A stretch of 64,000 nt of DNA from Diphasiastrum complanatum (GCA_029204225.1 CM055095.1:69041039-69105038); one strand, 5' to 3'; positions 34,675 to 47,325 are shown, counted from the first letter of the stretch. A program made the numbers and translations. The notes: generated from the letters alone by a model not told the origin.

Positions 34675-37600
34675 ATGGGTTCAATTGGAGCCTATCTTCT
34701 TGAGACTAGTGAAAGGCTAAATTTTAATAATTATTCAACTTGGAAAGTAAGAATGGAGTCACTACTTGTGCTCCAAGATATGTTTGATCTTGTCATAGGA
34801 GAGGAAGAAGAACCTCAAGGAGGGCAAGATCATGTGAGGTACAAAAAGAGAGCTAGACTAGCATTACATTGCTTGAAAATGAATGTTAGTAATGAACTTT
34901 CAAAGGAAGTGGCATCTTGTACCTCGGCCAAGGAGGCATGGAATTACCTTAAAGGGATTTATGAACTCAAAAATACCTCTAGAGTGCTTATGCTTAGAAA
35001 CAAAGTTTTTCAAAGCATTAGAGGGAGTGATGAGAGTGCTCAAGAGTATGTCTTGAGAATAAAATCTCTCAACAAAGAACTTTCCATCATTAGTGAGAGT
35101 ATTCATGATGATGAACTTGTTCAAATCATTTTGAATGGTCTTGGAGATGATTTTTCCAATCTTGTACAAAGCTTTGCTATTCAAGATGCACTACCTTCCA
35201 TTGACAAGCTCCATAGTGTGCTTGTGTCCGAGGAGAGTAGGATCCTTCATGTCAAGCAAAGGATTGGATCCTTAAAGTTGCATGATGGTGATGAGAAGGC
35301 CAACTTCTCAAGCAAGGGAAAGACAAAGTCAAAGAAGAAGATCCAACACAAGGAGACCAAGAATGATGATCAACCATCAAGCTCCAAAGGTGGAAAGAAG
35401 AACAAAGCTAAACTCAAGTGCTTCTTTTGTGGAAAGAAGGGACACTTTGCATCTGAGTGTTTCAAGAAGAAGAATGCACAAGGAGAGAGCAAACAAGGCA
35501 ACCTCACTCTTGAGGAGGATGAGGATGAAGTGGATTCATCCTTGATGGCTTCTACATCAACATCAAAGAGCTACTCCAATGACACATGGTGGATTGATAG
35601 TGGGGCTAGTTCCCACATGACATTCCAAAAGGATTTTTTCTCAACTCTTGTACCTTTTGTAGGTTGTAAAAAGTCTATTCTAATAGCAAGTGATCAAGAA
35701 TGTAGAATAGATGGAGTGGGAACTATTCCCTTAAGTCTTGGATCCTGTAAAAGAGTAGATCTTGATAATGTACTCTATGTTCCTACACTCACTAAGAATT
35801 TGTTAAGTGTAGGACAATTAAAGGATGATGGCATCCATTTTAAGCAAGGTGTTTGCTCCATAATGATGAATAATACTTGCATTGTAAAGGGATTCAAGCA
35901 AGGAAGGCTTTTTAAGCTTGATGCTAATGTTTTTCTTGGAAGTGTGAACATGGTGAAGGAGGAGCTCAATCAAGTGGAGCTTTGGCATAAGAGGTTGGGC
36001 CACCCCAACTTCAAATCTATGGAGATGCTATGCTTGCTCTCGGCCTTCCAAAGACACTCTCAAAGTGTGGAAAAAGTTGTGAAGCTTATAGTCTCTCAAA
36101 GACACACAAGCTACCTTTTGATATCCCTTACACTAGATCTACAAAAGCATTAGATCTTATTCATAGTGATGTGCACTCTTTTTCTCAAGGTGCATCTATG
36201 TATGTATCTTTTATTGATGATTACTCTAGATACACTTGGATTGAACTTTTGGATTCCAAAAGTAAAGTGTTTGAAGCTTTTGTTAAGTTCAAAACTCTAG
36301 TTGAAAATCAACTTGATGCTAGAATTAAAGTACTGAGAAGTGATAATGGTGGAGAGTATATCTCCACCAAGATGTTAGAGTTTTATAAATCCAATGGCAT
36401 TAAGAGAGAACTTACATGTACTTATAGTCCTCAACAAAATGGTATAGCCGAGAGGATGAATAGAACACTATGTGAGTGTGCTAAGGCTTTAAGATTAGAT
36501 GCATCTCTACCTAAGTCCTTCTGGGGAGAGGCTACTATTTGTGCAACATATTTGTGTAATAGATTGCCATGTAAGCCCATTGGAGACATAATATCTTATG
36601 AGGCTCTATTTTGTAAGAAGCCGAATCTTAAAGATCTAAGAATTTTTGGATCTACTTGCTATGTTTTTCAAGCATTAGATACAAGAAAAAAGGATGATCC
36701 TACTTCTATTAAAGGGATCTTTGTTGGTTATGCTGAAAATAGCAAGGGATATAGAGTCTATAATCCAATCACTAAGAAGATTTTAGTCAGTAGAGATGTT
36801 ACTTTTGATGAAAGTAACTACTATAAGTTGAATGAGAAAGCTTCTAATCCATCTTATGTCAAGGATCTTGTAAGGTTTGAGGAGGAGCCTACATGTGATC
36901 AAGATCTTGAAGATCCATCTCAAGTTCCAAGGACTCCAAGGAGATCTACAAGAAGGAAGGTCGAGCCCTCAAGGCTCACCTATGTTGACAAAGGTGAACA
37001 AAGGGAAGATCTACATTCACTTACCTCTTACACTTTTCTAACTTCTATGTTTGATGAGCCAAGTTGCTTTGAAGAAGCTATGGAGTCACAAGAATGGAGG
37101 GATGTCATGCAAAAAGAGTATGATGCTCTTGTGGAGAATCATACATGGAAGCTTGTGGATCTTCCTCAAGGAAGAAAGCCACTTGAGTGCAAATGGATCT
37201 ATAGATTGAAGTACAATCAAGATGGGAGCATCAACAAACACAAGGCAAGGCTAGTGGCAAAGGGGTTCTTGCAAACCAAGGGAGTAGATTTTGATGAAAC
37301 TTTTGCTCCTGTTGTTAAGCTAGTTTCCATAAGGTTGATTATTTCTCTTGCAACTAATTTCAATTGGCCTCTATTTCAACTTGATGTGACTAATGGTTTT
37401 CTCAATGGATATTTGGAAGAGGAGATTTTCATGAGGCAACCCGAGGGCTTCATCAAATAAGATCAAGAGGAAAAAGTGTGTTTGTTGCTAAGAAGCCTTT
37501 ATGGGCTTAAGCAAGCACCTAGTGCTTGGTACTCTAGGTTCAATATCTTCTTGAACTCTATTAAGTTTGTTGTAAGTAATTATGATCCTTCGTTTTACTT

Positions 37601-38589
37601 AAGATTTAATGATGGTAAAATCATCATTCTCATTTTGTATGTTGATGACATTATCCTTAGTGGAAATGATCTTGATGGTATACAAGAAGTGAAAGTAGCA
37701 TTGTTTAAGGAGTTTAAGATGGTGGATCCTGGTAATCTTCATTTTATATTAGGAATAGAAGTTTCAGGAGGCAAGGATTTGAGTTTTATTTGTCAATCCA
37801 AATATGCTTCTTCTATCTTAGAAAAGTTTGAAATGAAATATTGTAAAGGAGTAGAAACTTCTATGGAGCAAAATGTAAAAGTTTCCAATAGTGATGATGA
37901 AGCATCCTTTGAGGACATCACACTATATAGGAGACTTGTAGGCTCCTTGATCTATCTTACTATAACTAGACCTGATCTAAGTTATAGTGTAGGCAAACTA
38001 AGCCAATCTATGCAAAATCCATTGGTTTGTCATTGGAAAAATGCAAAAAGGGTGTTGAGGTACATCTTGGCCACCAAGAACTTTGGCATTTTATATGATG
38101 GATCTAATCTTGCCTTAAGGGCATATTCAGATGCTGATTTTGCAGGTGATAAGGTGGATAGGAGGTCCAAAAGTGCTTTTGTCACCTTCCTTAGCAATGG
38201 CATAGTGTCTTGGCTTTCCAAAAAGCAAGATACTATTTCTCTATCTTCAACCGAATCGGAATACAACGCACTAACATCCACAACAAAGGAGATCCTATGG
38301 TTGAAGAGGCTTTTGGTGGAATTACAAGTCATGGAGGCCGAGGAACAGCCAACAATATTTTGTGACAACCAATCCCACATTCCATGCAAGGAGCAAGCAC
38401 ATAGAGATTGCTCACCATTTTGTGAGGGAAAAGGTTCAAGCAAAGGAGATCAAGCTACATCATGTGTCTTCTTCAGATTGCCTTGCTGATCCACTCACTA
38501 AAGCCTTGCCAAAGGCTTCATTTATCAAGTTAAGATCAGCCTTAGGAGTTGTAGATAGATGTACTATAGTTGTATCATGTAAAAATTGA
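34675..38589 (+). pseudogene. Copia B gag-pol polyprotein, 2 frameshifts and 1 stop
   Basis: The start at 34675 (MGSIGAYLLETSERL) matches copia A gag. In order: gag UBN2-type domain (34.7-35.25 kb), CCHC knuckle CFFCGKKGHFASEC (35.42), retropepsin WWIDSGASSHMT (35.59), gag-pre-integrase LWHKRLGHPNFKSM (35.98), integrase with YVSFIDDYSRYTW, LRSDNGGEYIS and PQQNGIAERMNRTL (36.2-36.5), integrase tail (36.7), RT with ECKWIYRLKYNQDGS and LILYVDDIIL (37.2-37.65), and RNase H with YSDADFAGDKVDRRS and SLSSTESEYNAL (38.1-38.3). The frame shifts at about 36.03 kb, probably a short deletion after the HPNFKSM block; a TAA stands at 37458; another shift occurs near 38.37 kb. All catalytic motifs are intact, so it was probably active until recently. 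Confidence 0.88.
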
Positions 38590-38596
38590 GGAGGAG
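38587..38596 (+). promoter_or_regulatory. Polypurine tract of copia B
   Basis: TGAGGAGGAG directly before the 3' LTR, the same core as in copia A. Confidence 0.8.
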
Positions 38597-39249
38597 TGTT
38601 AGAATTAAGCAATTTTCACATGGTTTTTGATGTACTTTGACATCTATGTGGATCCACACATGTGAGGACCTGTCCACATGTGTGAACTGACACTTGTAAT
38701 ATTCAAATTCATTTTGATTAGCTTTCATTTGAGTCTAATATGATAGGAGTTAGGTCCTAGATTGTAGGAATCTAGAAGGTCAACACAAACCACCAATGGA
38801 TGATGTGGCAAACTTGATAGATCTTATCCAAAGTGGATATGGATGAGTACAATGAGCTGTCCCACACGTGCTGGATGCAATTTAGAGAGAGAGTATTGTG
38901 ATTTTGTACTTGATCCATGATAGATCCATTATTGGGCTAACGATGTGAAATCTTGGTTTGTGAAGCAATCTTTGTGTTTTGACTCTGTTAAGCACTTTCT
39001 TTGTGGATGAATGCTTAGTAAATGATAAGTAAACTATTTCTCTGTTATCAGGTCGTACAGTAGCTATACTTCACATGTGTGAAGCCGTGGATCATCTTTT
39101 TTTATTGTTCTTACTTGCAATCACAAAGATTGTCAAGTAGAAGCTAGATTTGGAAGCTAGTCTTGATATAGATTAAGATCCCAAGCTACCAATCACTCTT
39201 TGTGATCATTTGTAGATCAAATTCAGTCCTTAAACTCTGAAATTTGACA
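38597..39249 (+). repeat. Copia B 3' LTR
   Basis: Same length and ends as 33399-34051. Followed by CAAAG, the changed copy of the target duplication. Confidence 0.93.
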
Positions 39250-40027
39250 CAAAGTCCTGTGTATACTGGGATGTCCTGCACAGGGTATGTCATGACATTC
39301 AAACAAAATCTTCCGTTTGAGCTCATCATCACCAGGTATGCAAACTTTCCCATTCTGAAATAGTAATCCATCTCGAATGGTGAATTGTTCCACAATATTC
39401 TTATCTTTCTTAGTTAGTTGAGTCCCTTGTGCTTCTGACTCAACACTATCCACATTTCTTCTGGTCCAAATGAGACCAAAATGAGAATCTAATTCATAAT
39501 TTTCTCTCAGCGAAAGATATAGATTCAGTAGAAATCTAGGTGAATGACAACTCGTTCAGTTCACCGATCCGACTAAGAGCATCTGCAACTTGATTAGAGC
39601 TGCGTCTTATGTAACGGATTTCGTGATCAAATTCTTGCATCAATTCAGCCTATCGAGCTTTTCTCCCCCGAAGATCATGTTGATTACAAAAGTACTTAAG
39701 AGGCTGGTGATCTATATACACTACAAACTTACTACCATACAAGTAGTGTCTCCGGATTTTAAGTGCATGGATTACAACAAACAATTCATTTTTCTGCGTA
39801 GTATAACGCAACTGAGGACCAGTGAATTTTTTGCTTTCAAATGCTAGTGGCCTATCCATTTGTAATAGAACCGCTCCAACTTCAACATCACTTGCGTCTA
39901 TTCTCATGACATAAGTTAAATCTGGATTTGCAATTTGTAACACGGGAGCTGAAACAATCATGAATGTTTTAAGTTTCTAAAAACACTGATTCAATTCCTC
40001 GTTCCAAACAACAAGCAGACTAGGTTA
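39250..40027 (-). pseudogene. Gypsy C RNase H and integrase N-terminus
   Basis: Reading leftwards: KLKTFMIVSAPVLQIANPDL after a stop near 39980, the RNase H block with MRIDASDVEVGAVLLQ and YTTQKNELFVVIHALK, then WRHYLYG-like and IDHQPLKYF phrases (39.65-39.96 kb). A frame change follows, then the linker and integrase zinc-binding region (FTIRDGLLFQNGKVCIPGDD, HDIPCAGHPSIHRTL; 39.25-39.45). Both edges are insertion joints, with copia B at 39249 and copia A at 40027. Confidence 0.8.
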
Positions 40028-40727
40028 TGTGAAAGTACTGTACTTTAGGACCATAAATGGATCTACAAAAGATCCACAAGAGTGATTGGATGCTTGCTTA
40101 ACAATCTATCAAAAAACTAGTCATCAAAAAGTTGATCTAAATTGGCAATTTGACAAGCAACAAACATTAACAATAAAAGCATTGATCAACATTGAAATTG
40201 GAGCCCACATATGTGTAATACAAGCTGTAGTACGACCTTCAACTTGAGAAACAAGTAGAAATTGATTTGGTTGCATTTGGTTCACAAAAACTCAATGTAC
40301 ATAGTGAACTAGCTTGAGATTGCCAATGAGCTCCAAAAAATTTCTATCTTCTCACTATGGGAGCTTGGAATACATAGCAAATTCGACTTCCTTCTTGAAG
40401 TTAGGTGGATTTTCAGCATGTAATAAGGAAGTTAACTCACCCTTCTTTCCCTAAAATGAAACCCTAGCCTAAATCCTAGAGTTATGCTTGGTAGGTAGCT
40501 AGTTGGTCAAATTTTCACCTTAAACTTAGGTGTAGGTCCTATAAAGTAGGGATGACCACCAAATAGACATGACTAACTCTCTTGACTTGACCTAAACTAT
40601 ATTAGGAGTGGGTTCCCACGATGCATTTTGGCCATACATGTGTGGAACCCAATTATGTACAAAATTTACACTATTCTTCATGGATTTTGATCAAGCTAGA
40701 TTTGCCAATTTTTGGCAATTCTTCACA
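40028..40727 (-). repeat. Copia A copy 3, 3' LTR
   Basis: TGTGAAAGTACTG to TTCTTCACA, same length as the copy 2 LTR. A changed polypurine tract (ctcctactcaaa on the plus strand) follows. Confidence 0.9.
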
Positions 40728-40938
40728 CTCCTACTCAAATTTAGCTTGATCTATCTACAACTCTCTTGATAGATTAATGAATGCTTTTAGAAGTGTCTAA
40801 AAAATCCAGCTACACAAAAGGAACTATTGAGACTCCAATAGAGAGTGATGTCTATGAAAGGTCTTTCACCACCTCTTAAAGGATCCCTTACAAGATGTTC
40901 CACAAATGTGTCTATATACATGTAGCACACTTCAAAAA

Positions 40939-42905
40939 CTATACATCATGCCAAGCCATGGATTCCAAGGCATTTTGTGCACTTGAAGATACATAAATTA
41001 AACTATTAAGTGCATACATAATGTTGCCAAAGACAACTTGCCTTGCTTGCTCCATATGATTGAGCCTAGATGGCTCCATCTTAGAGCAAAACACTACGAT
41101 TATTCCTATCATTGAAATATGATAATCTTTGGTCCTTACATTGGAATTATCATGCACAAAGCATGTGGACACAAAGATTTCCAAAGCAAATGATGTTTCA
41201 TCTTTTATGACTCTATTCAAACTATTACAAAAATAGCTATCCAATGAAATTGCTTTATCAACAACAAATGTAGATTTCAAAGCATCCCATTTCATTGTCT
41301 TGTCATACAAAGTAATAAACACCATGAATCTTGAAGGTAAGAAACAAGTCACCTCATGTCTACTAATACTTTCCAGAAAGTATTCAAAGGTAGTAGACTC
41401 TCAAATGCTCACCACCCTTGCAAGATGCACACTTGAATGGACAATTTGCATGCAATTTGATGACTCGGCCATTGTCATTGAGGACTCCCTTGGAACTCTC
41501 AAGATCTGAGGCTAATCCTCAAAATCTTCCTCCTTTTGATGCTCCTCCTCAATGCAAGCAAGATCACACTTTGCCAAGATCTCCTCTTGAGTGATCTCCT
41601 CCTTTGCCGAGCTCATTCTTTCAAAAGCAACACTAGCTTCCAACTTAAACAATCTTCCATGTTTAAATCCCTTTGCAATGCAAACATCATTCTTCAAGAT
41701 GAAGCAAACATCATGCTTAAAGTGGACATCCAAACCACTTTCTAAGAGTAGACCAACACTAAGCATATTCTTGGTGATTGATGGTACATAAAGGACATTT
41801 TCTAGATCCATGCATTTTGAGAATTATAGACACAAAGAGATGGTGCCAACACCATCTATCCTAACTCTTCATCACTTCCAGTAAAGACATACTTTTTAGC
41901 ATCATTGAATGAGTATAAGGTTGAGAAAAAGTCCTTTTCACAAGACATGTGGGAGCTAACCCCACTATCAATCCACCATGTATCTCTTGAATTGCCATTG
42001 CTTGAGGATGTAGATGCCATCAAGAATACATCTACTTCATCTTCCTCCTCCTCCTTTGCAAGGTTTCCTTGTTTGTCCTCCTCCACTTGTGCTCTTAGCC
42101 TCTTGTAGCATTCATATGCATAATGCCCCTTCCTTCCACAAAAGAAGCATTTCTGCTTTGACTTGTCCTTTGAGCTTGATGCGTCATCCTCTTCTTTGGC
42201 CTCCTTGGGATGCTTCTTCTTTCCATTGGTTTTCTTTTTGCCCTTGAATGAGAAATTGGCTTTCTCATCTCCATCCTGCAAAGACAATGAGCTCATTTTT
42301 GCCTTGGTGTGGAGCATCCTACACTCTTCTGCCACTAATACACTATGAAGTTTTTCTATAGTTGGGAAAGTGTCTTGGATGGCAAAACTTTGGACCAAAT
42401 TTGCAAAGTCATCTCATAGACCATTAAGGACAATTCGTACAAGCTCTCCATCATGAATCTTCTCTCCAATTGAAGCTAGCTCCCTATTTAGAGACTTGAT
42501 TCTGAGTACATAATCTTGTGCACTCTCCTCACTTCTTTTCATGCTTTGCAAAATCTGATTTCTAAGCAAAATCTGATTCTGAGTACTCTTGAAGTGTTAC
42601 TAGATTCAAAGATTGATTTTAAAGACTCCCAAGCCTCTTTAGCACTAGCACATGCTAATACTTCTCTCAACAAATTATTGCTCACATTCATTTTCACACA
42701 ATGAAGTGCAAGCCTAGATCTCTTCTTGTATCTGGCTAACTCCTATGCACCTAGAGGTTCATCTTCATCTTCAATCAAGAACTCATAAAGGTCTTGGAGC
42801 ACCAAGAGTGACTCCATCCTAACCTTTCAAATACCATAATTTGTAGCATTCAATCTCTCACTAGCTTCTAGAAGGTACACTCCAGCAGATCCCAACTTAC
42901 TAGTG
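40939..42905 (-). pseudogene. Copia A copy 3 gag-protease remnant, heavily broken
   Basis: From the right: a gag N-terminal part with several stops and small indels (42.4-42.9 kb), then an open stretch with the knuckle CFFCGRKGHYAYEC, acidic patch and WWIDSGVSSHMS (41.86-42.40). A short frame change follows, then the gag-pre-integrase remnant (41.51-41.81) and a last piece (40.94-41.35) that jumps straight from the phrase MIGIIVVFC to KMEPSRLNHMEQARQ. About 150 bases present in copies 1 and 2 are therefore missing. The protease carries the same Ala-to-Val change as copy 1, which groups copies 1 and 3. Confidence 0.8.
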
Positions 42906-43700
42906 ACTTCTACAAACAAGAAATAGATTTGATTGACTTGAAACTCACAAAGGTCTAACACTTGCAGTGTTTTACTCAAATTTGATTTCTAATCCAACGA
43001 ATGGACTTATAATCATAGTTCTATCATTCCCTCACAAAGCTGGAACGAAGATAAGATGAAGTGAAAACTACTTTCAAACAAATCTTGCCAAGAAATGGAT
43101 TTGATTGTCTCTAGAAACTCACTAAGGTCTCTCTTTTGTAGTGTTTCACACAAATTAGATTTCTAATCCAACAAATGGACTTATAATCTCAGTTCTAGCA
43201 CTCCCTCACAAAGTTGGAATGAAGATAAGATGATGTGAAATCAACTTACAATCAAATCTTGCCAATTTTGGCTATTTTTGGATAAAAAAATGACTTAATC
43301 TCTTTCACACTTTTTGATGTACTTTAAAGACCTGTAAAACAAGTTTAGAGGACCTGATTTCAGCCTAGATTAATTAGATCTTATGACCCTAAGTCAAATC
43401 TAATCAATGGCACTCAATCTTGGTAGCTTATCCTAAGATTTCTACCAAAAATTACATCAAAAGCTCAAAAATTGAATTTCTTTGGATCAAATGAATACCA
43501 TGCATTAAATGTAGGTTCAAAGGTGTCCACACATGTGGACAGTACGGATTTGTACCCCTACCAAGTTTGGGATCAAATCCCCTCACCAAAATCAAGATTC
43601 TAGTTTGCCCTCTCAATACTAGTTTTTAGCACCAAAACTTGCTAAAAATGGATTTGCTTTTGATCAATGGCTTATGCTCTTGTACTTGGCTCTGATACAA

Positions 43701-44293
43701 TGTGAAAGTACTATACTTTAGGACCATAAATGGATCTACAAAAGATCCACAAGAGTGATTGGATGTTTGCTTAACAATCTATCAAAAAACTAGTCATCAA
43801 AAAGTTGATCTAGATTGGCAATTTGACAAACAACAAGCATTTATTTGGTTGCATTTGGATCACAAAAACTCCTTGTACATAGTGAACTAGCTTGAGATTG
43901 CCAATGAGCTCCAAAAATTTTCTATCTCCTCACTATGGGAGCTTGGAATACATAGCAAATTCGACTTCCTTCTTGAAGTTAGGTGGATTTCCAACATGTA
44001 ACAAGGAAGTTAACTCACCCTTCTTGCCCTAAAATGAAACCCTAGCCTAGATCCTAGAGTTATGCTTGGTAGGTAGCTAGTTGGTCAAATTTTCACCTTA
44101 AACTTAGGTGTAGGTCCTATAAAGTAGGGATGACCACCAAATAGACATGACCAACTCTCTTGACTTGACCTAATCTATATTAGGAGTGGGTTCCCACGAC
44201 GCATTTTGGCCATACATGTGCGGAACCCAATTATGTACAAAATTTACACTATTCTTCATGGATTTTAATCAAGCTAGATTTGCCAATTTTTGG
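43701..44293 (-). repeat. Copia A copy 3, 5' LTR (truncated)
   Basis: Starts TGTGAAAGTACTATAC. It has an internal gap near 43840 and ends at tttttgg, where gypsy C coding sequence resumes. Confidence 0.85.
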
Positions 44294-45345
44294 ATTCCTC
44301 TTTTTCTTTTTATTAACAATTTCTTTTGTCAAATTACTAAGCGGTGCTGCTAACTTAGCATAATCCTCAATAAATCTCTTGTAGAAAAGTGTAAAACCTA
44401 AAAAAGACTTTACCTGTCTAACAGTTTTTGGAATTGGCCACTCAATCACGATCTTGATTTTATCCTCGTCAAGCTTGATCCCATTTACTATGATCTTATG
44501 ACTGAGATAAAGCAACTCTTGCTTAGAGAATTCACACTTGGACTCTTTAGCGAAGAGTAACTCCTGATGGAGCTTCATCAAGACAATTTTTAAGTGTTCT
44601 ACATGTTCCACCAAGGATTTACTGTAAACGAGAATGTCGTCTAAGAATACTACCACAAACTTCCCCAAATATGGACGAAATAAATCATTCATCATTTGCT
44701 GGAATGTTGCTGGAGCATTCGTTAATCCAAATGACAACACTAGAAATTCATAATGACTAAAACTAGAACAAAATCCTGTCTTTTGGACATCTTCTAACTT
44801 AATTCTTATTTGATGGTATCTATCTTGGTGAAATATTGTGCTCCACCCAAACGATCTACAAGGTCATCCAACCTGGTGGGTAATGGATATTTATTCTTTG
44901 TAGTCACTTTATTAAGGCCCTTGTAATCCACACACATCCGAAAACCTCCATCTTTCTTTGCTTTAAGAAGAACATGAGCGCCCCATGGTGATTTACTAGG
45001 TTGTATATGTCCCATCCTCAAATAGTTTTCTATTTGATTTGAAATCTCTGTCTCCTCTTTTTGAGAGAACCTATAAGGTTGTCTAGAGACAGGTTGACTT
45101 CTTGGAATTAACTCAATCATGTGGTCTACTAACCTAGACGGTGGTAAACCATGAGGTAATTCAGATGGAAAAACATCCCTAAATTCATTTATGATCTGTT
45201 CTTTCACTGCTTGTTCATGATCTAAATTTACTGAGTTAAGATATGCTGAGAATTCACAACTATTTAGATTCATTTCAGGAACATCCACAATTGGAATAGC
45301 ATAAATTGAAAAAACTTCATACTCAGAATAATCCAATGCTTCCAT
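44294..45345 (-). pseudogene. Gypsy C reverse transcriptase
   Basis: The right part (44806-45345) holds the leader [18 protein letters not shown] and RT fingers with [21 protein letters not shown]. After a small deletion near 44800 the palm follows with LSFGLTNAPATFQQMMND and the catalytic block VVVFLDDILVYSKS, then the thumb with VKSFLGFTLFYKRFI and LAAPLSNLTKE. At 44294 it meets the copia A LTR; the next gypsy C block lies at 40027. The FLDD active site is intact but the enzyme is split in two frames. Confidence 0.85.
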
Positions 45346-45834
45346 TTTACTGCAAAATAATGTAACTACCTTATCACCCTCCTTGAAAGTGAGAACATGT
45401 TTCTCAAAATCAATTAATAGAGAAGGCGATTTACTGAATAACTATTCGTAACATAAGATCAAATCAGTACGAGCGAGGTCTAAAACATCAAAATTAACTA
45501 ATTCTATGTGTCATTGCACCAAAACTGGGAGCTTCGAGACTTTTACGTTCCAAGTCTCCAACTCTGCTCCTGAAGCTAGATAAACTTTATATCTATGATT
45601 GTTGGCTTCAGTTTCCAAGCTAAGTTTCTGCACAAGACAAGAACTAGTAAGATTATGAGTTGAACCACTGTCCAATATAATACTCACTTCTTGATCTTAA
45701 AATGTGCCAATTAAACAAAAAAATTCATTTGGCAAGAAAGAAATAGTACTAAAAGAACATTCACACTCACAATCAGTCAGGTTAATTTCCAAAGTCTTAC
45801 CATTGCCTTCTGGGATTTCAATCATGTGAGCAGA
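45346..45834 (-). pseudogene. Gypsy C protease region, degraded
   Basis: Between gag and RT. On the minus strand a retropepsin-like phrase (SIILDSGSTHNL type) appears near 45650-45690, in several frames with stops. It is too decayed for a clean model. Confidence 0.5.
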
Positions 45835-46728
45835 TCATTTCTTCCTTTCTGGACAAAATTTCATCATATGTCCAGTCTTCTTACAGACAAAACATAAGTT
45901 CTCTCTTTTAGCCTTTTCCCAGGACATAGATTTTTTGAATCTCTTTCTCTTCGGCTTCTTGAGTTCCGATGCTGCTTGATCTAATACGTCAAAATATTTT
46001 GCTTGGTCTAAACCGCGCTTCTTAACATTCTTGGTTTTCAAAGTGGTTGGAATTTGCGCAAATTGCTTCCTGGATGCCACCACTGTGGAATCATATGCTT
46101 TCGCAATCCGAAATGCATCCTCGAGGCTTTGAAGCACATTTCACCTGCATTCATTCTGATAGTCGGCTGGCAAACCTAGGACAAACTCCAATAATGCCAA
46201 CTTCGCATCGAATGATGGAACCCTATTCCATAGGTCCATGAATTCTTGGATATAAGAGTCCAAACTCTTTGTACCCATCTTGCAGTTCACGAACTTTAGG
46301 TAGTAGTCCACGTCATCGGCAACTATGAAAGCTTTTTTGAAAACTTTCTCAAACGCATCCCAAGTAGTTGGCTTCACCGGTAAATCTCACTACCACGATG
46401 ACGCTTTGCCACGTAAGAACAACACGACACTTTCAATTTTCTTCTCATCAGGAACACCGTGCAAATTGAAGTAACTACTCCACTTGGCCAGCCAGTCCTC
46501 GATGACCTCAGGTTTCTTCTCCTCCTTCTCGTCCGAATAAACCTCCAGTTGAAAATCGAGATTGGGTGAAGACATCAATTTGACTTGATTCAAAAGGACC
46601 TCCATTTGTTGATCTCTCATCTAATTACGATTATTCATGTCATTGAGTGTCGTACTCAGCTGTTGACAAATCACCATATAAGATGGTGCACCTGGATTTG
46701 CAACTTGATTTGAAGTTTCTTCGGCCAT
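45835..46728 (-). pseudogene. Gypsy C gag
   Basis: Starts with the ATG at 46728 (MAEETSNQVANPGAPSYM). A stop near 46621 precedes MRDQQMEVLLNQVKLM, and the gag core follows with WLAKWSSYFNLHGVPDEKK and FLRGKASSW, then a stop and WDAFEKVFKKAFI, LDSYIQEFMDLWNRV and LLEFVLGLPADYQNEC (46141-46377). Another stop precedes the basic C-terminal part and the single knuckle CFVCKKTGHMMKFC (about 45840-45890). Three or more stops break an otherwise continuous order. Confidence 0.82.
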
Positions 46729-47325
46729 CTCGATATATCTATCCTGAGATTACTAAATTTAATTAATATCTAATTAATTCATAGTGAAGTACTGTTGACA
46801 CTGGCTGAAATTGACTCTAGTATGGTCAAATCTCTATTTTTAGTCAATTTTATAGAAATTACAAGAAACCGGAAAAGACTAAAAATTTCAAGTTTTTGCA
46901 CTTTTAATTTTTTTTTTTTAATTTTACGTTTTCTAAAAATGCATACAGGACACCAAATTGGGTGTTGTAAAGCTCAGTACATAAGGAGACCTAGTGAACA
47001 AGACACTTGCCATGTCAACCTGCCACCTAGGACTCACATGTGCAAGTTTAGAACAGCCAATTAAGCTATAGGAGGGCGCACTTTTTCAAGACCAAATTGT
47101 CAAACACATATATGACAAAGTACTCTATCAAATGACTAATATATATAGATTAATCTATTGATGGATATGAATGTAAAATGTGTCTTTGTGAAAGCACTAT
47201 CTGATCGATCATGTTTGCACATTGTGAATTTTGTCCCTCTAATTCTCTTCATTCTCATTTGAATAATAAGCCTAAAAGAATATTCTATACTGAATGTAAA
47301 ACCTCTCATGCAATTATATGTGAAT
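46729..47325 (-). other. Gypsy C leader and candidate 5' LTR edge
   Basis: Non-coding. On the minus strand a TG/CA-type LTR end (ctttacaaca, plus-strand start 46963) is followed by AATTTGGTGTCCTG (about 46948-46961), a possible primer site, and then a leader to the gag ATG. The LTR would run rightwards and is itself split by copia F at 47326, but its far end was not found. Confidence 0.4.

Larger units (their letters stand above)
33399..39249 (+). mobile_element. Copia B, nearly full-length element
   Basis: A 5851-bp copia element with two 653-bp LTRs (33399-34051, 38597-39249), initiator tRNA-Met PBS, one long gag-pol region and a polypurine tract. The flanking pentamers are CAGAG (33394-33398) and CAAAG (39250-39254), a target duplication with one change. 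By eye the LTRs differ at roughly two to three dozen positions (about 4 percent), so it is older than copia A copy 2. It sits inside gypsy C integrase. Two frameshifts and one stop inactivate it, but every domain of a functional copia is represented. Confidence 0.93.
40028..44293 (-). mobile_element. Copia A, copy 3 (5' LTR end trimmed)
   Basis: A minus-strand copia A with 3' LTR 40028-40727 (700 bp), polypurine tract, gag-protease remnant, PBS (TTGTATCAGAGCC, one mismatch, next to 43701) and 5' LTR 43701-44293. The 5' LTR lacks the last 12 or so bases (caattcttcaca), and no target duplication is visible, so a small deletion removed the joint. Relative to copy 2 it lost the segment coding for the integrase tail. 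The two LTRs also differ by a deletion of about 100 bp in the right one (around 43840). Confidence 0.88.
32927..46728 (-). mobile_element. Gypsy C, old element split by three insertions
   Basis: A single minus-strand Ty3/gypsy element. Gag begins with the ATG at 46728, and protease, RT, RNase H and integrase follow in order down to 32927. It is cut by copia A copy 3 (40028-44293) between RT and RNase H, by copia B (33399-39249) within the integrase N-terminal region, and by the gypsy D LTR (from 32926) after the integrase core. Its own 3' end is lost. The coding order resumes after each insertion, which shows that gypsy C is the oldest layer. A candidate PBS and LTR edge lie at 46950-46965. 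Confidence 0.85.
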
